A stretch of 64,000 bases of DNA, from assembly GCF_014197205.1 (NCBI RefSeq), contig NZ_JACIFD010000005.1, positions 62,001 to 126,000 of the forward strand. Direction: 5' to 3'. The DNA comes from Canibacter oris (GTDB taxonomy: Bacteria; Actinomycetota; Actinomycetes; Actinomycetales; Microbacteriaceae). This document shows positions 47,301 to 54,589 of this stretch, piece by piece. The position numbers and the translations under genes were made by a program. How positions within the stretch are numbered: position 1 is the stretch's first letter; the number at the start of each line of letters is the position of its first letter. Below the pieces are notes generated by a model. The model was not told the DNA's origin, did not search any database, and worked only from the letters and a program-made list of their open reading frames with translations.

Positions 47301-47770
47301 AGGGTGAGATTGCGGCACGTCGGGAGGCTTTGGCTACTTGCCAGCTGCACGTGACCGAGGCTGAGGCAGCGCTTAAGCAAGCTGAAGCGGAGTTGGCGCG
47401 GCTGCTACGCTTGCAGCAGGAAGCCGGCGCAAACCAACAGCTTATCTCTCAGGTGCCGCAGACCGCACCAACCGTTGCACCGCTGCCATACTTCAAAATT
47501 CCGGCGGAGTGGCTCCCACAATCACCAAAAAACGCACCAACCGCAGAGGCGCTGCCACACTTCGAGATTCCAGCGGAGTGGTTAGCCGGTGACGCGGCTC
47601 AGCCTGGGGCTACCCAGGCTAGCGCTGCTGGCGCGCAGCAGAGCGGGGCGCCTGCCCAGCTTGCCGCTACCGGCAGCACCGCAGCGCAGCTACCGCTGCT
47701 AGCAGTGTTTGGACTAGCGCTTGGCGGGCTGTTACTCGGCTCTCGACGCGGGAAAGACTCGGAGGCTTAA
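41303..47770 (+). CDS. M26/ZmpB-like surface zinc metalloprotease with LAXTG sorting signal
   Basis: This 2155-residue wall-anchored protein has a signal region (about 1-45), then a long Ala/Gln/Glu coiled coil (about 50-400). A Peptidase M26 N-terminal-like beta-helical segment follows (GALDGGGFQISGL and repeated NVGGLIA/GGLVGSL/GGVVGSL units, about 550-760). The catalytic domain contains HEMVHN (residues 1324-1329) and a Glu at 1348 in SFEVYPNDLLQ, fitting HExxH-x19-E of streptococcal IgA1 and Zmp proteases. A second coiled coil spans about 1710-2060, and the end has LAATG (from 2120), a hydrophobic helix and SRRGKDSEA. It starts at TTG with GAGGAAG ahead. The substrate is unknown; host IgA or another mucosal protein is a guess. 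It overlaps the convergent amidase gene by four bases. Confidence 0.88.
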   Translation: MSSQKSSPVKKLTSFGLASSVVTASLAAGSASAVATTAETAQELSPVTHTNSGSSTPTETEITAAREDVAAKAAELAAATTKRDEKLAAQQAAAAQLETLQQQEAAQRETEKQAANAAAADLAAAQQEATQQAAAAAAQQAQQQQAAVAAQRAADEAKTAHDNHTASQQEAAQQRDEKTSAYDAALTPQDHLPDGRKPTAPELTQRLSKLATQRENLLSQQAQANSRHNQLQGEIAAAQQQVTNAETELAQATQALEQARAGAATAATEQLAAEQRLSAAQQHLAEISNTNEAATTTTVQELTAATHEAAAAEQQLTALNAALAEQNTHLEQAQQQLNKLTSQLEEKATELAAARQHDVDLTAQIQALTDEIADLETAEQNITSQLEALQAEIAAEENKPGDSSFTRAELIAPLATASSPLALYRNDNGTLTRVTELASVPQDLSGYVLHAKSRDGKDITLDVTAITHDTSGSTPVFQATANFAAAGLRTVTVAVREQPAAEQGVYTNFKSLLEALRSGATQLRLGADMHADEVALESAATAYVEREFTGALDGGGFQISGLSRPLFASLAAGSSVQNLRLNNVDIATATQNTAALAQRANGANLSQVHITRGTIRGGVNVGGLIADATNTTISDSTVVADIHATHDAQRSNTGGLVGSLSGGRMQRVAYRGDITVSFANSTANRVGGVVGSLIDGANMQGAFAGGRIHNPQSYGQVGGLVGSTWSSNRHGRISRAVSVMQVTGGHIVNGDRGFKANLSQVFTVTGESSGDTDNRVDNRDIDGEYATSYYNAIILRDGTSAAPNLRTMPERQEFTSAEARAERYQAYRNYAKLLPYASLDVLVRAGNMLADDDPLVTKELRAALATVQGRVSIDTVRDAAQIDGLLLHFADRTVDRRALARDTRDARAGQLTHYYMAGGLPFTTAQFDAADEQLAQRLAQQLQQITFESIPGTVTVTTPAWQQQVDRAYDSAVKEAAKKGVAAPSRAEVEQQVLEAHQGRLYLREPFKKQHSVLAAQLAKLIARESVLAGSDFARAELERKVLDNQHALLLGLAYVNKWYDVAFDVNNLQDFFVFRSDFYGVEKSPLDALIELGSNYNLLNPRRNIETYRSALGAATGRQELADALDDLRQQFTKYTSFDDWFKATTKVYLVESKSLATPDTNVQLSQRLRDVNQYKSHLLPILTVSPDTAFIMVHITAIGFGFFDRYIDKKKVSEADRPARIAQLKQQVHEYAQKYREYYDMWYRIGNETMRKNLVNTIPVWDGFHTSKEYGPDAARAIEELYGPTGRWFKGYGALGFSFRVGTFMEGASVLGGDGSIVTYTHEMVHNMERYIFLGGEGMRTNASFEVYPNDLLQNPWTIGHDGWAFNQSTYFTDKGQAYLHNQNPNRFQTITDLNQYYKGYFDALYLLDNAEAEVLLERNSAEHASILMRLGNHEANGNRHLNSYQKLTADEIANMNLRSINDLIENELMIRRGQNQTGVLGANGYWSVPVLEPQYGTAESNLGITGESAFKRNAFELLAAKGYHEGFVPYTSDKYGAAARAAGQPHLPDTFIMPKIFNGQFNSLKDYRKHAYQANKERAQTHLKPITVQFEGQQLRFTNYQEIVDHFRALLTDDFNKKRQNNRRQSRVYAFKAAVFSALMRQTDEFKSSIFTDGDAALTPWVAPVEVAPEAPYVATLAPRPTAEVSDPRFATAALPEPRDEERLAQLRQQRDQLDARLQQITDDIAAVSEARTQLRADKVGAAAALERLQQAHTGLTRELERVTAEVSRRTLQHQQLRQDITAQQRLKDTATARQQRLREQLTALQTEISEAQQAVTAAQQELRQHTTANERAQKQLADVADHTSATTATVQQQREQLATLRTQLMHLEQQLAAADLAMAENSEQTARVEKLQGLAAAAQRAVEAFTAAEQATEAAAKQLAMRREAAQAALEQLRQTTRVAEQLASQRDVLRATTVPALLADDTAAAGYPHLLQLVADLRTQQQQATALAAQVAVLQGEIAARREALATCQLHVTEAEAALKQAEAELARLLRLQQEAGANQQLISQVPQTAPTVAPLPYFKIPAEWLPQSPKNAPTAEALPHFEIPAEWLAGDAAQPGATQASAAGAQQSGAPAQLAATGSTAAQLPLLAVFGLALGGLLLGSRRGKDSEA

Positions 47771-49215
47771 CCAGAGAGCTCCTGTGCCAGCTGCACCAAC
47801 AGCGTCTCGGCAGCGAGAGTGATTTCTCTGGCGGCTTCGGGTTCAGCCGCGCGCTCCTGCTGCACCGCAATCAGCTGAATACTTACCGGCAGCCCGTCAG
47901 TGGCGCGCCCGTAGGGGACGGCGAGCACGGCGTTTCCCGCGACGTTCCACACCGCGGTGTAGGCGACGTCCGGGGTTGCGGCGAGCATCGCCCCGAGCGC
48001 GCTCTTGCCGCGGTTACTGTCGGCGCGGCGCGGGCGGCCCGCGGTTGTTGGGGTTAGCAGCACGTCGTAGGGGCCCAGCTGGGCGGCGAGATCCGCCCCG
48101 AAACTGGCGCTGCGCGCCTTCGCCCAGGCGAGCAGTCGTTCAGGTATCAGCCTGCCCACAAATCCGGTGAAGCGGTGCCGGCGTTCAATCATTGCAGGGT
48201 TATCAAGCCCCGCTATCTCGTCGGCGATGGCGCGGAAAAACTGCACGATAAAAGGCAGCGTCGGGTCGGGCAGCCGCGCTGCAACCTGCTCCACCGTGTG
48301 CCCGCGCTCCGCGAGCCGGGCGGCCGCCGCGAGCACCGCGTCTCGGTGTGACCGCGCCAAGCGCACACCCGGGCTGGTGGGGCGCAGCTGCACCCCGATA
48401 CGCAGCCGCGGCGGTTCAGGAAGCGGCTGTGCGGCAAGCGGCTGTGACTGCGACTCCGCAGGAAGCGGCAAGGGCTGCGACGCGGCAGCATCTGGCGCGA
48501 CAGCATCAGACACCGCGGGTGCAGCCACCTCGACGCCTGCCATCACCCGGCACAACAGCAGTGCATCAGCCGCGGTTTTCGCAAGCGGCCCCGCGACCCC
48601 GAGCTCATGCCACAGATGCGGATACGGCGCGGTCGGCACACTGCCACGCTCCGGCTTCAAACCGTATAAACCACAGCGATCTGCGGGAATGCGGATCGAC
48701 CCTCCGCCGTCTCCCCCGATCGCCGCGGGCACAATCCCGGCAGCAACCGCCGCCGCTGATCCGCCCGAGGAGCCACCCGGCGTGCGCCGCAGGTTGTGCG
48801 GGTTGCGGGTCACCCCGAAAGCCTCCGACTCGGTTATCGAGAACGCCCCGAAGGCAGGCATCGTGGTTTTGCCGATGATGATTGCACCGGCAGCGAGCAG
48901 GCGATCCACAAACAGCGAGTTCGCGGTTTTGGGTGTGGTGTTGGCGCTTGTGCCGAAGCTGGTGACGGTGCCGGCGAGGTCGTTTTCGTCTTTCAGCGCG
49001 AGCGGCACTCCGTGCAGCACGCCCCGCTCTACCGCGGGCAGCGCGTCAAGCTGGGCGGCGCGCTCCCGGGCGGCAGTATCCAGCACCACGGTGAAGGCAT
49101 TCAGCTCCTGCGTCTCGGCAATCCGCCTGAGCGCATACTCCACCCCAGCTGCGGCGCCGCGCTCCGCCACAGCGGCACGCCACCCCGGAATATCAAGCTC
49201 ACCCCAGTTAGGCAT
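47767..49215 (-). CDS. Amidase signature family enzyme
   Basis: This protein of about 482 residues is a Ser-cisSer-Lys amidohydrolase. Lys75 lies in PLALKDEND, the cis-serine loop is TPGGSSGGS (145-153), and the nucleophile Ser173 is in GDGGGSIRIPA. The family covers amide, nitrile-derived and peptide-amide substrates, and GatA; the lack of gatB/gatC neighbours argues against GatA. An insertion of about 40 Ala/Pro/Gln-rich residues precedes RLRIGVQL. The ATG at 49215 behind AGGAAGGAG is chosen over an upstream frame extension to 49314. Confidence 0.92.
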   Translation of the reverse strand: MPNWGELDIPGWRAAVAERGAAAGVEYALRRIAETQELNAFTVVLDTAARERAAQLDALPAVERGVLHGVPLALKDENDLAGTVTSFGTSANTTPKTANSLFVDRLLAAGAIIIGKTTMPAFGAFSITESEAFGVTRNPHNLRRTPGGSSGGSAAAVAAGIVPAAIGGDGGGSIRIPADRCGLYGLKPERGSVPTAPYPHLWHELGVAGPLAKTAADALLLCRVMAGVEVAAPAVSDAVAPDAAASQPLPLPAESQSQPLAAQPLPEPPRLRIGVQLRPTSPGVRLARSHRDAVLAAAARLAERGHTVEQVAARLPDPTLPFIVQFFRAIADEIAGLDNPAMIERRHRFTGFVGRLIPERLLAWAKARSASFGADLAAQLGPYDVLLTPTTAGRPRRADSNRGKSALGAMLAATPDVAYTAVWNVAGNAVLAVPYGRATDGLPVSIQLIAVQQERAAEPEAAREITLAAETLLVQLAQELSG

Positions 49216-49621
49216 CGCTGCTCCTTCCTCTTGGGTAGTATTTTGCCGGTTCCGCAGACGGCGCGCAAGTGCGGCCACCGGCAAGTACATAAAGGTATGC
49301 GAAGGCGCACGCAAGTGCTAAGCCACGGGTGGCAGAGGAAGGCGAAGCGGGCCGCCTGCAAGCGGAAAGTACTCTGCAAGCGAGAGCGCAGCATAGGCGG
49401 GCACACCCGCAGGGGCCGGCGCGATAACCTGCACGGTACGGGTGGCGTAGAGCAGGCGGCGCGATCCACACCCCGAAAAGCGTTATGCGAGCGTGTCTGT
49501 TCACTAGCGTGAATATACCGCCTCGCCGCAGTAAAGCATATTTTATTTAAGCAAGATTTACATTCATCTGATGTTGGGGTATTGTGAGAGAGCTTAAACA
49601 TAATCTAATGAAAGGTTTTGC
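49216..49621. other. Divergent gap between amidase and HtaA-protein genes
   Basis: The 406 bases separate two divergent genes. The left two thirds are GC-rich and hold the amidase promoter side without a clear box; short frames there have no support. The right end from about 49510 is AT-rich and contains the promoter of the HtaA-domain gene. No RNA gene or repeat was recognised. Confidence 0.5.
49557..49585 (+). promoter_or_regulatory. Promoter of the HtaA-domain gene
   Basis: TTTACA (49557-49562) and TATTGT (49580-49585) are 17 bases apart, 37 bases before the start. No convincing DtxR/Fur-type 19-bp palindrome was identified, although iron control would be expected for a haem protein. Confidence 0.5.
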
Positions 49622-52012
49622 ATGTTTTCTCGGCGAAAAAAGCAGTTTGCGGCTGTGCTGCTTGCCTGCTGCACTGCGCTGATGACGCTGACACCAGCGC
49701 AAGCATCTGACGAAGTACAATTTAGCCTTGAGACCACGGTTGCGGCCGGTGGCGTATCACGCGATATCGTGCTCGATGACGCGAAGAACCGCGCCTATAT
49801 TGTGGTGGATCGCGGCGAAGGCACCAACGGCGCTATCACCTGGCTCGACACCACCACTAATCAACCAAGCACCACACTCTGGGAACTCCCTGCTGCTGCG
49901 CCAAGCTCACTTGCGCTCAGCCCAGATGCTTCAAAGATTTACGTTGCACACTACCGCAACAGTGCTTTTAGCGTTATCGATACCGCGACTGGCGCCTCCG
50001 AAACTTTCAGCGGCATTCCGAAATTTGTTAGCGGTGTCACAGTTGACACCGACACCGGTGCGGTTTACGTTTACGACTCTAAAGGCCTCTATCCGGTAGA
50101 TGTTGCTACTAAAACTGTGGCACCGCTGATTTCAGTCTCTAATGAGAAATACCCTTCTGTGCGAGATGTGGTCTACGATTCTCAAAATAAAGTATTTTGG
50201 ATTGCCGAGGCTCGCGCCAAAATACTAACTGCTTTCAGCACTCAAACCAACGCTTGGGTGCAAGATCTCGCACTCCCATTAGCAAGCCAGGTATTTGACG
50301 ATGTTGAAATCGGCGGCCGCCCGCTGAGCTTGGAGCTTGACACGGAACATCACAAACTATACATTCTGATGCGTGCAACTCTAGCGGATCAGTGGGAGCG
50401 GGATCGCATTCTCACCTTTGACACCAAGCTGCGCCTGTTTGTGGGCGAAAACTTCCTCACCGTAGGTAAAAATGTTTACGATCTCAGCGTCAATCCTGCC
50501 ACCGGTGAGCTCTATACTAGCAACGGCCACGACAACACCGTCAGCATGATTTCCCCTGACACCTGGGACGAGCGCGTCATCATTGACTTCAACCAGGCCG
50601 GAGTTACTGCTGGCACCGGTGCGGGAGCTGCAAACACCTGGGGCCTAGCAACTAACGCAGCTGGCACAAGCCTCTACGTTTCACACCCTTTCACAGATAC
50701 TTCCCGTATTTCAGTGCTCAACCGTTCTGGAGCTGTACCGATTTTCATGGAGCGTCCGCAAACCCCGGGTCAGACCCCGGTTGTTCCAGAAGAAACTGCA
50801 GAGCCGTGGAGCGGCCCGGCAGCAGCACCTAACACTGCGGCCGCGGTGTGCGCGGTGAACGTAACTGAGCCGACCCTGAGCTGGGGTGTCAACGACTACA
50901 CCGCTGCCTGGAAAGTACGCGCACGTGAGGGTGTCACCAAAAACGAGCAGGGCGAATACGTATGGGCTGGTGGATCTGGCTGGTACAACCCGCTCACTGG
51001 CGAGGCTCAGCTGAGCTGGGGCTCCGGCTTCCACATTCAACACTACGAAACCCTGGTACCAGAGCTGGTCAGCACCTGGGGTAACCCGCAGCTGACCGTG
51101 AAGGCAGATAAAACTGCGACCCTCACCATGGACATTTACTGGGCGGTTGCCGCAGACACCCACTCGGAGGGTTTCAAGCGAGTGCCGGTGGCGACCTTCA
51201 AGAGCGTAGATGTGATGGAGAGCAACGGTGAACTGGTCATCTACGGTGAGCCAGAGTGGCAAGATCGACCTTACACCCGGGCCGACGGCTCAGTTGCGGC
51301 GTCTTCTTGGCCAGCTGAGTTTATCGACAACTTTGATCCGTCAATGCGGCCGTGGTGGTATGCGAGCGGCGCCGCGGGTGACGCTAACAAGCCACCGAAG
51401 GCAATTTTTGTCGGTGGCAAGGTTGCCGATTCGGTGTGCCCTCGCGCCCAGGAGCTCACCGCTACCGTGACGAGCGCCGCCCCGGGTGACGCTGTTACTC
51501 TCACCGCGAGTGGTTTTGTCGCGGGCAAAGAGGTAGTTTTCGAGCTGCACTCTGACCCGCTGCCACTGGGCACTGCGGTCGCGAACGATGCGGGCGTTGC
51601 AACCCTACAGACCAAGGTGCCAAACGCGGCTCCTGCTGGCGCGCACACCGTGGTCGCAACCCAGGCTGACACCGCGCTCACCGCGAGCCTCGCCTTTACC
51701 GTGACGGCTGCTGCTGGTGGATCAGCCGGCGCAGGCTCAAGCGACACCGGCAGCGGAGCGGACGCAGGTGCGGGCACCGGCGCAGCGGCCGGCAACCAGG
51801 ATGTTCCGGTGCAGCCACAAAATCCTGGCACCGCAAGCCCCGGACAGCAGGCTAAGCTAACCGCTGACGGCGCTAAGCTTGCAACGGCTGACGATAAGCT
51901 CGCGGCAACTGGCACAGACAACACCACCTCACAGTTGCTGTTGCTGGCAGTTGTGCTGCTGGCTGGCGCTGTTACGCTCACCGTTAGCCGCAGCAAAACA
52001 GCATCTCGCTAG
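49622..52012 (+). CDS. Wall-anchored beta-propeller and HtaA-domain (haem-binding type) protein
   Basis: This 796-residue surface protein has a signal peptide (about 1-28) and a seven-bladed YVTN-like beta-propeller to about residue 375 (for example SLALSPDASKIYVAHYRNSAFSVIDTATG). An HtaA-like domain from about 418 (LSWGVNDYTAAWK, SGFHIQHYETLVPELV) resembles corynebacterial HtaA haem-binding domains. An Ig-like domain (about 615-700), a Gly/Ala/Ser linker, LAATG (760-764), a hydrophobic helix and SRSKTASR follow. A haem or haemoprotein capture role is inferred. GAAAGG precedes the ATG. No Hmu-type transporter is next to it, so partners must lie elsewhere. Confidence 0.87.
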   Translation: MFSRRKKQFAAVLLACCTALMTLTPAQASDEVQFSLETTVAAGGVSRDIVLDDAKNRAYIVVDRGEGTNGAITWLDTTTNQPSTTLWELPAAAPSSLALSPDASKIYVAHYRNSAFSVIDTATGASETFSGIPKFVSGVTVDTDTGAVYVYDSKGLYPVDVATKTVAPLISVSNEKYPSVRDVVYDSQNKVFWIAEARAKILTAFSTQTNAWVQDLALPLASQVFDDVEIGGRPLSLELDTEHHKLYILMRATLADQWERDRILTFDTKLRLFVGENFLTVGKNVYDLSVNPATGELYTSNGHDNTVSMISPDTWDERVIIDFNQAGVTAGTGAGAANTWGLATNAAGTSLYVSHPFTDTSRISVLNRSGAVPIFMERPQTPGQTPVVPEETAEPWSGPAAAPNTAAAVCAVNVTEPTLSWGVNDYTAAWKVRAREGVTKNEQGEYVWAGGSGWYNPLTGEAQLSWGSGFHIQHYETLVPELVSTWGNPQLTVKADKTATLTMDIYWAVAADTHSEGFKRVPVATFKSVDVMESNGELVIYGEPEWQDRPYTRADGSVAASSWPAEFIDNFDPSMRPWWYASGAAGDANKPPKAIFVGGKVADSVCPRAQELTATVTSAAPGDAVTLTASGFVAGKEVVFELHSDPLPLGTAVANDAGVATLQTKVPNAAPAGAHTVVATQADTALTASLAFTVTAAAGGSAGAGSSDTGSGADAGAGTGAAAGNQDVPVQPQNPGTASPGQQAKLTADGAKLATADDKLAATGTDNTTSQLLLLAVVLLAGAVTLTVSRSKTASR

Positions 52013-52022
52013 AGCAAACCAC

Positions 52023-52061
52023 TGATTGGGGCTTGGCGCTGTTGCGACCACGCCCCAATCA
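52023..52061 (+). terminator. Hairpin after the HtaA-domain gene
   Basis: TGATTGGGGC (52023-52032) and GCCCCAATCA (52052-52061) form a perfect 10-base stem 11 bases after the stop. The T run is absent, only ATATAT follows. Confidence 0.6.
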
Positions 52062-52091
52062 TATATGCGAATATGGCGTTAAACTGAAGCA

Positions 52092-52456
52092 ATGAAATCG
52101 AAGTCTATTCTGCTTGTTACAACGAATGTTGATCACTATGAAAGCGTGGTGTCGTAGCTGCGGTGTGTCACGGCTACTGCGGTCTGCTTGAAACCACACT
52201 TTCTGACGGCACCCTTTTAGTTGCAGGTAAAAATCTGACTGGATTCTCGTGGACGGAGGAGGTGCTGGCGGGAGTCAGTAAACTGGTGCCGTACAATGTG
52301 GAGCAGAGAATGCAAACGCTCGGCGCTAAATATTCTAAAAACTTTTTGCCTTTTGTTCCCTACGTCAAAGTTGACGGCAGGCTAGTAACCGGACAGAATC
52401 CGGCTTCAGCACAAGCAACCGCGCATAAAACCATTGAGGTCTCAACTCAACTGTAA
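52092..52456 (+). pseudogene. DJ-1/PfpI-family (class I glutamine amidotransferase-like) pseudogene
   Basis: The ATG at 52092 opens MKSKSILLVTTNVDHYESVVS, a typical first strand of the family, and stops at 52155. In another frame, directly adjoining, the DNA reads VAAVCHGYCGLLE, the nucleophile elbow normally found about 100 residues further on, and continues as GKNLTGFSWTEEV, LGAKYSKNF and DGRLVTGQNPASAQAT to the natural end at 52456. The middle of the gene, carrying the conserved Gly-rich and Glu segments, is deleted and the join is frameshifted. The C-terminal fragment alone (97 codons from GTG 52163) is unlikely to be functional. Confidence 0.8.
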
Positions 52457-52490
52457 GACTGGCAGCACCCAACTGTAAGACTGGCAGCAT
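52448..52490. repeat. 22-bp direct duplication at the pseudogene end
   Basis: A 22-base unit starting CAACTGTAAGACTGGCAGCA occurs at 52448-52469 and again from 52470. It spans the pseudogene stop codon and looks like a recent tandem duplication. Confidence 0.8.
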
Positions 52491-52556
52491 TTTGTGTTGT
52501 GTTGTCAGGCGCATCTGAGCAAAAATCTCTACACTGGATGTGGAAGGAGATTTCAT

Positions 52557-53120
52557 ATGTCAAAAAAAGTTAGTGTGCTAATCGGCTCTCTGCGTCGTGG
52601 TTCTTTCGCGCGGCAGATTGCTAACAACGTTATCGAGATGTTCCCTGCCGATTACGAGGTTGAGATCGTAGAGATCGGACATCTACCTCTCTATAACTTC
52701 GATTACGATGACCCAGAGGTTACCGATGTTGAGCTACCTGCGGAATACACTGAGTTCCGCGAGACCATTAAAGCTTCAGACGGCGTGCTTTTTGTCACCC
52801 CGGAGAATAACCGTGTAGTGCCAGCGTGCCTCAAAAATGCGGTTGACATCGGGTCTAAGCCGAACTCTGACGTTGCCTGGAAGAACAAAGTTGCCGGCAT
52901 TATTAGCCACTCTGTCGGGCGCATGGGCGGTTACTCTTCGCAGAAAACTCTGCGTCTGGCGCTGAGCTACTTCGACATGGTGCTGCCGGGCCAGCCTGAG
53001 GTGTTCCTCGGCCAAAGCCCAACCCTGCTTGACGAAAACGGCAAAATCAACAACGAATCAACTGTAGAGTTCCTGCAGAAATACGTTGACAACGTGGTAG
53101 CGCTGCTCGAGAAGAACTAA
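52557..53120 (+). CDS. NAD(P)H-dependent FMN reductase
   Basis: This 187-residue flavodoxin-fold protein belongs to the NADPH-dependent FMN reductase family (ChrR/SsuE type). It has VLIGSLRRGSFARQIAN at the N-terminus for FMN phosphate and TPENNRVVPACLKNAVD, the family's P-E-(Y/N)-N motif. Likely roles are quinone or xenobiotic reduction and supply of reduced flavin. The ATG at 52557 has AAGGAG eight bases ahead; the frame is open further upstream but without support. It forms a single unit, ending at a strong hairpin. Confidence 0.93.
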   Translation: MSKKVSVLIGSLRRGSFARQIANNVIEMFPADYEVEIVEIGHLPLYNFDYDDPEVTDVELPAEYTEFRETIKASDGVLFVTPENNRVVPACLKNAVDIGSKPNSDVAWKNKVAGIISHSVGRMGGYSSQKTLRLALSYFDMVLPGQPEVFLGQSPTLLDENGKINNESTVEFLQKYVDNVVALLEKN

Positions 53121-53136
53121 CTTCTCACGCAATGCC

Positions 53137-53166
53137 GGGGAGGAAGCAGCACGCTGTTTCCTCCCC
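53137..53166 (+). terminator. Terminator of the FMN reductase gene
   Basis: GGGGAGGAAGCAG (53137-53149) and CTGTTTCCTCCCC (53154-53166) form a 13-base stem with one wobble and a 4-base loop, 17 bases after the stop. The following T run is short. Confidence 0.65.
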
Positions 53167-53280
53167 TCAGCTTTCCAAGGCAGGTAAATCGATATGCCGC
53201 TACGGCTGGCTGCGCTCAGCTAAACCTAATTTTCTTTCTCTAGGATTTTTACAACGAATACCTCAAATCCAGGAGAGACA

Positions 53281-54582
53281 ATGCACAAAGCCGAAACCGC
53301 TAGAAGACGCTCTATGGCAGTTGCGGCCTTTGGCACGGTTGTAGAGTGGTACGACTTCTCCATTTTCTTCTATACATCGCTCTATTTAGCTCAGGCTTTT
53401 TACGCTCCCTATGAGGGTTCCTTCCTGCTAGCGCTTGCCACAGGAGCGGTTGGCTTTCTCTTCCGCCCGCTAGGCGCAATGGTTTTCGGGCACTATGGTG
53501 ACAAAATTGGGCGCCGCGGCGCCCTGGTTATTTCTGCCGGCATCATGGCAATCGCTATGTTCGGAATCGCGCTGCTTCCAACTCATGAAACGCTCGGAGT
53601 ATGGGCCGCGATTTTAGTGTTGCTGTTGCGCAGTCTCGCCGGTTTTTCCGTCGGCGCCGAATACACCGGGATAACAGTGTTCCTCATGGAGTCAGCGCGT
53701 GACGGCAGGCGGGGTTTTGCTGCTAGCTGGGCCGCTGCTAACTCAGAGATTGGAGCGCTGCTGGCGGTCGGGCTTAGCACCTGGCTCGCTTTTGCCCTGC
53801 CAGCTGAACAGATGCAAGAGTGGGGTTGGCGCGTCCTGTTTTTGATTGGCGGAGTACTTGCTGCGAGCATGATTCCGCTGCGCAAACTGATGGTTGAGAC
53901 GGAGTCTTTCACTCGCTCTCACCAGCAGCAAACCGCCCCGCAACATAGACGCTCGCCGCTGCTGTTGGCGTTACGCAAGCAGCCGCGCGCGATTCTGGTG
54001 GCGTTTTTGATTTCCACGGTGGGCTCCGCCACCTATTTCTTGAACATCACCTACGTTCCCACCTACCTGGAGGCGGCAACCGAGTTGGCCGCCGGCCAGA
54101 CTTTACTGTTTGGCACGGTAGCGGCGCTCATAGCAATCGTGGTGACACCATTTATTGGGCTTGCGGCTGACCATTTTGGCAGACGCAAAGTGTTTGCGGT
54201 GCTGCTCGCGACTGTGGTTGGTGGATCGCTGCCTGCCTATCTGCTCCTGCAGGGTGTTTCGGGCAGTGCGGTAGTGTTCGGGGTGGCGCTGTTGGCGATT
54301 CCAGCTGCTGGCTGGTCGGCGGTGGCAAGCGCGGCAGTGCCCGAGCAGTTTACCGCGGTAGGGCGCTATTCCGGAATGGCAATCGGGTATAACATCGCGG
54401 TGGCACTGTTCGGCGGGTTCTCTCCCGTGATTGTGACATGGTTGATGCAGCAGACCGGAAACAATCTCGCACCAGCTTATTACGCTGCTGCGCTGTGCAC
54501 GCTGGCTGGTATTCCGGCACTGCTCCTAATGCGCAATATGGCTCGTAAAACTCTCGCAGAGGTAGATGCACCACTAAATTAA
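53281..54582 (+). CDS. MFS transporter, MHS (metabolite:H+ symporter) family
   Basis: This is a 433-residue polytopic membrane protein with 12 likely helices. AAFGTVVEWYDFSIFFYTSLYLA at the N-terminus and RPLGAMVFGHYGDKIGRRGAL in the first cytoplasmic loop are typical of MHS-type carriers such as ProP, ShiA and KgtP. A second loop has GLAADHFGRRKVF. Substrates in the family are betaine, proline, dicarboxylates or shikimate; this one cannot be assigned. AGGAGA lies ahead of the ATG. It converges on trmD with a 7-base gap. Confidence 0.93.
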   Translation: MHKAETARRRSMAVAAFGTVVEWYDFSIFFYTSLYLAQAFYAPYEGSFLLALATGAVGFLFRPLGAMVFGHYGDKIGRRGALVISAGIMAIAMFGIALLPTHETLGVWAAILVLLLRSLAGFSVGAEYTGITVFLMESARDGRRGFAASWAAANSEIGALLAVGLSTWLAFALPAEQMQEWGWRVLFLIGGVLAASMIPLRKLMVETESFTRSHQQQTAPQHRRSPLLLALRKQPRAILVAFLISTVGSATYFLNITYVPTYLEAATELAAGQTLLFGTVAALIAIVVTPFIGLAADHFGRRKVFAVLLATVVGGSLPAYLLLQGVSGSAVVFGVALLAIPAAGWSAVASAAVPEQFTAVGRYSGMAIGYNIAVALFGGFSPVIVTWLMQQTGNNLAPAYYAAALCTLAGIPALLLMRNMARKTLAEVDAPLN

Positions 54583-54589
54583 AGCTGCG

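Noticed and set aside
52163-52456. Short intact gene for a small glutamine amidotransferase-like protein
   Set aside because: Upstream DNA encodes the matching N-terminus in another frame, so this is the 3' part of a deleted gene.
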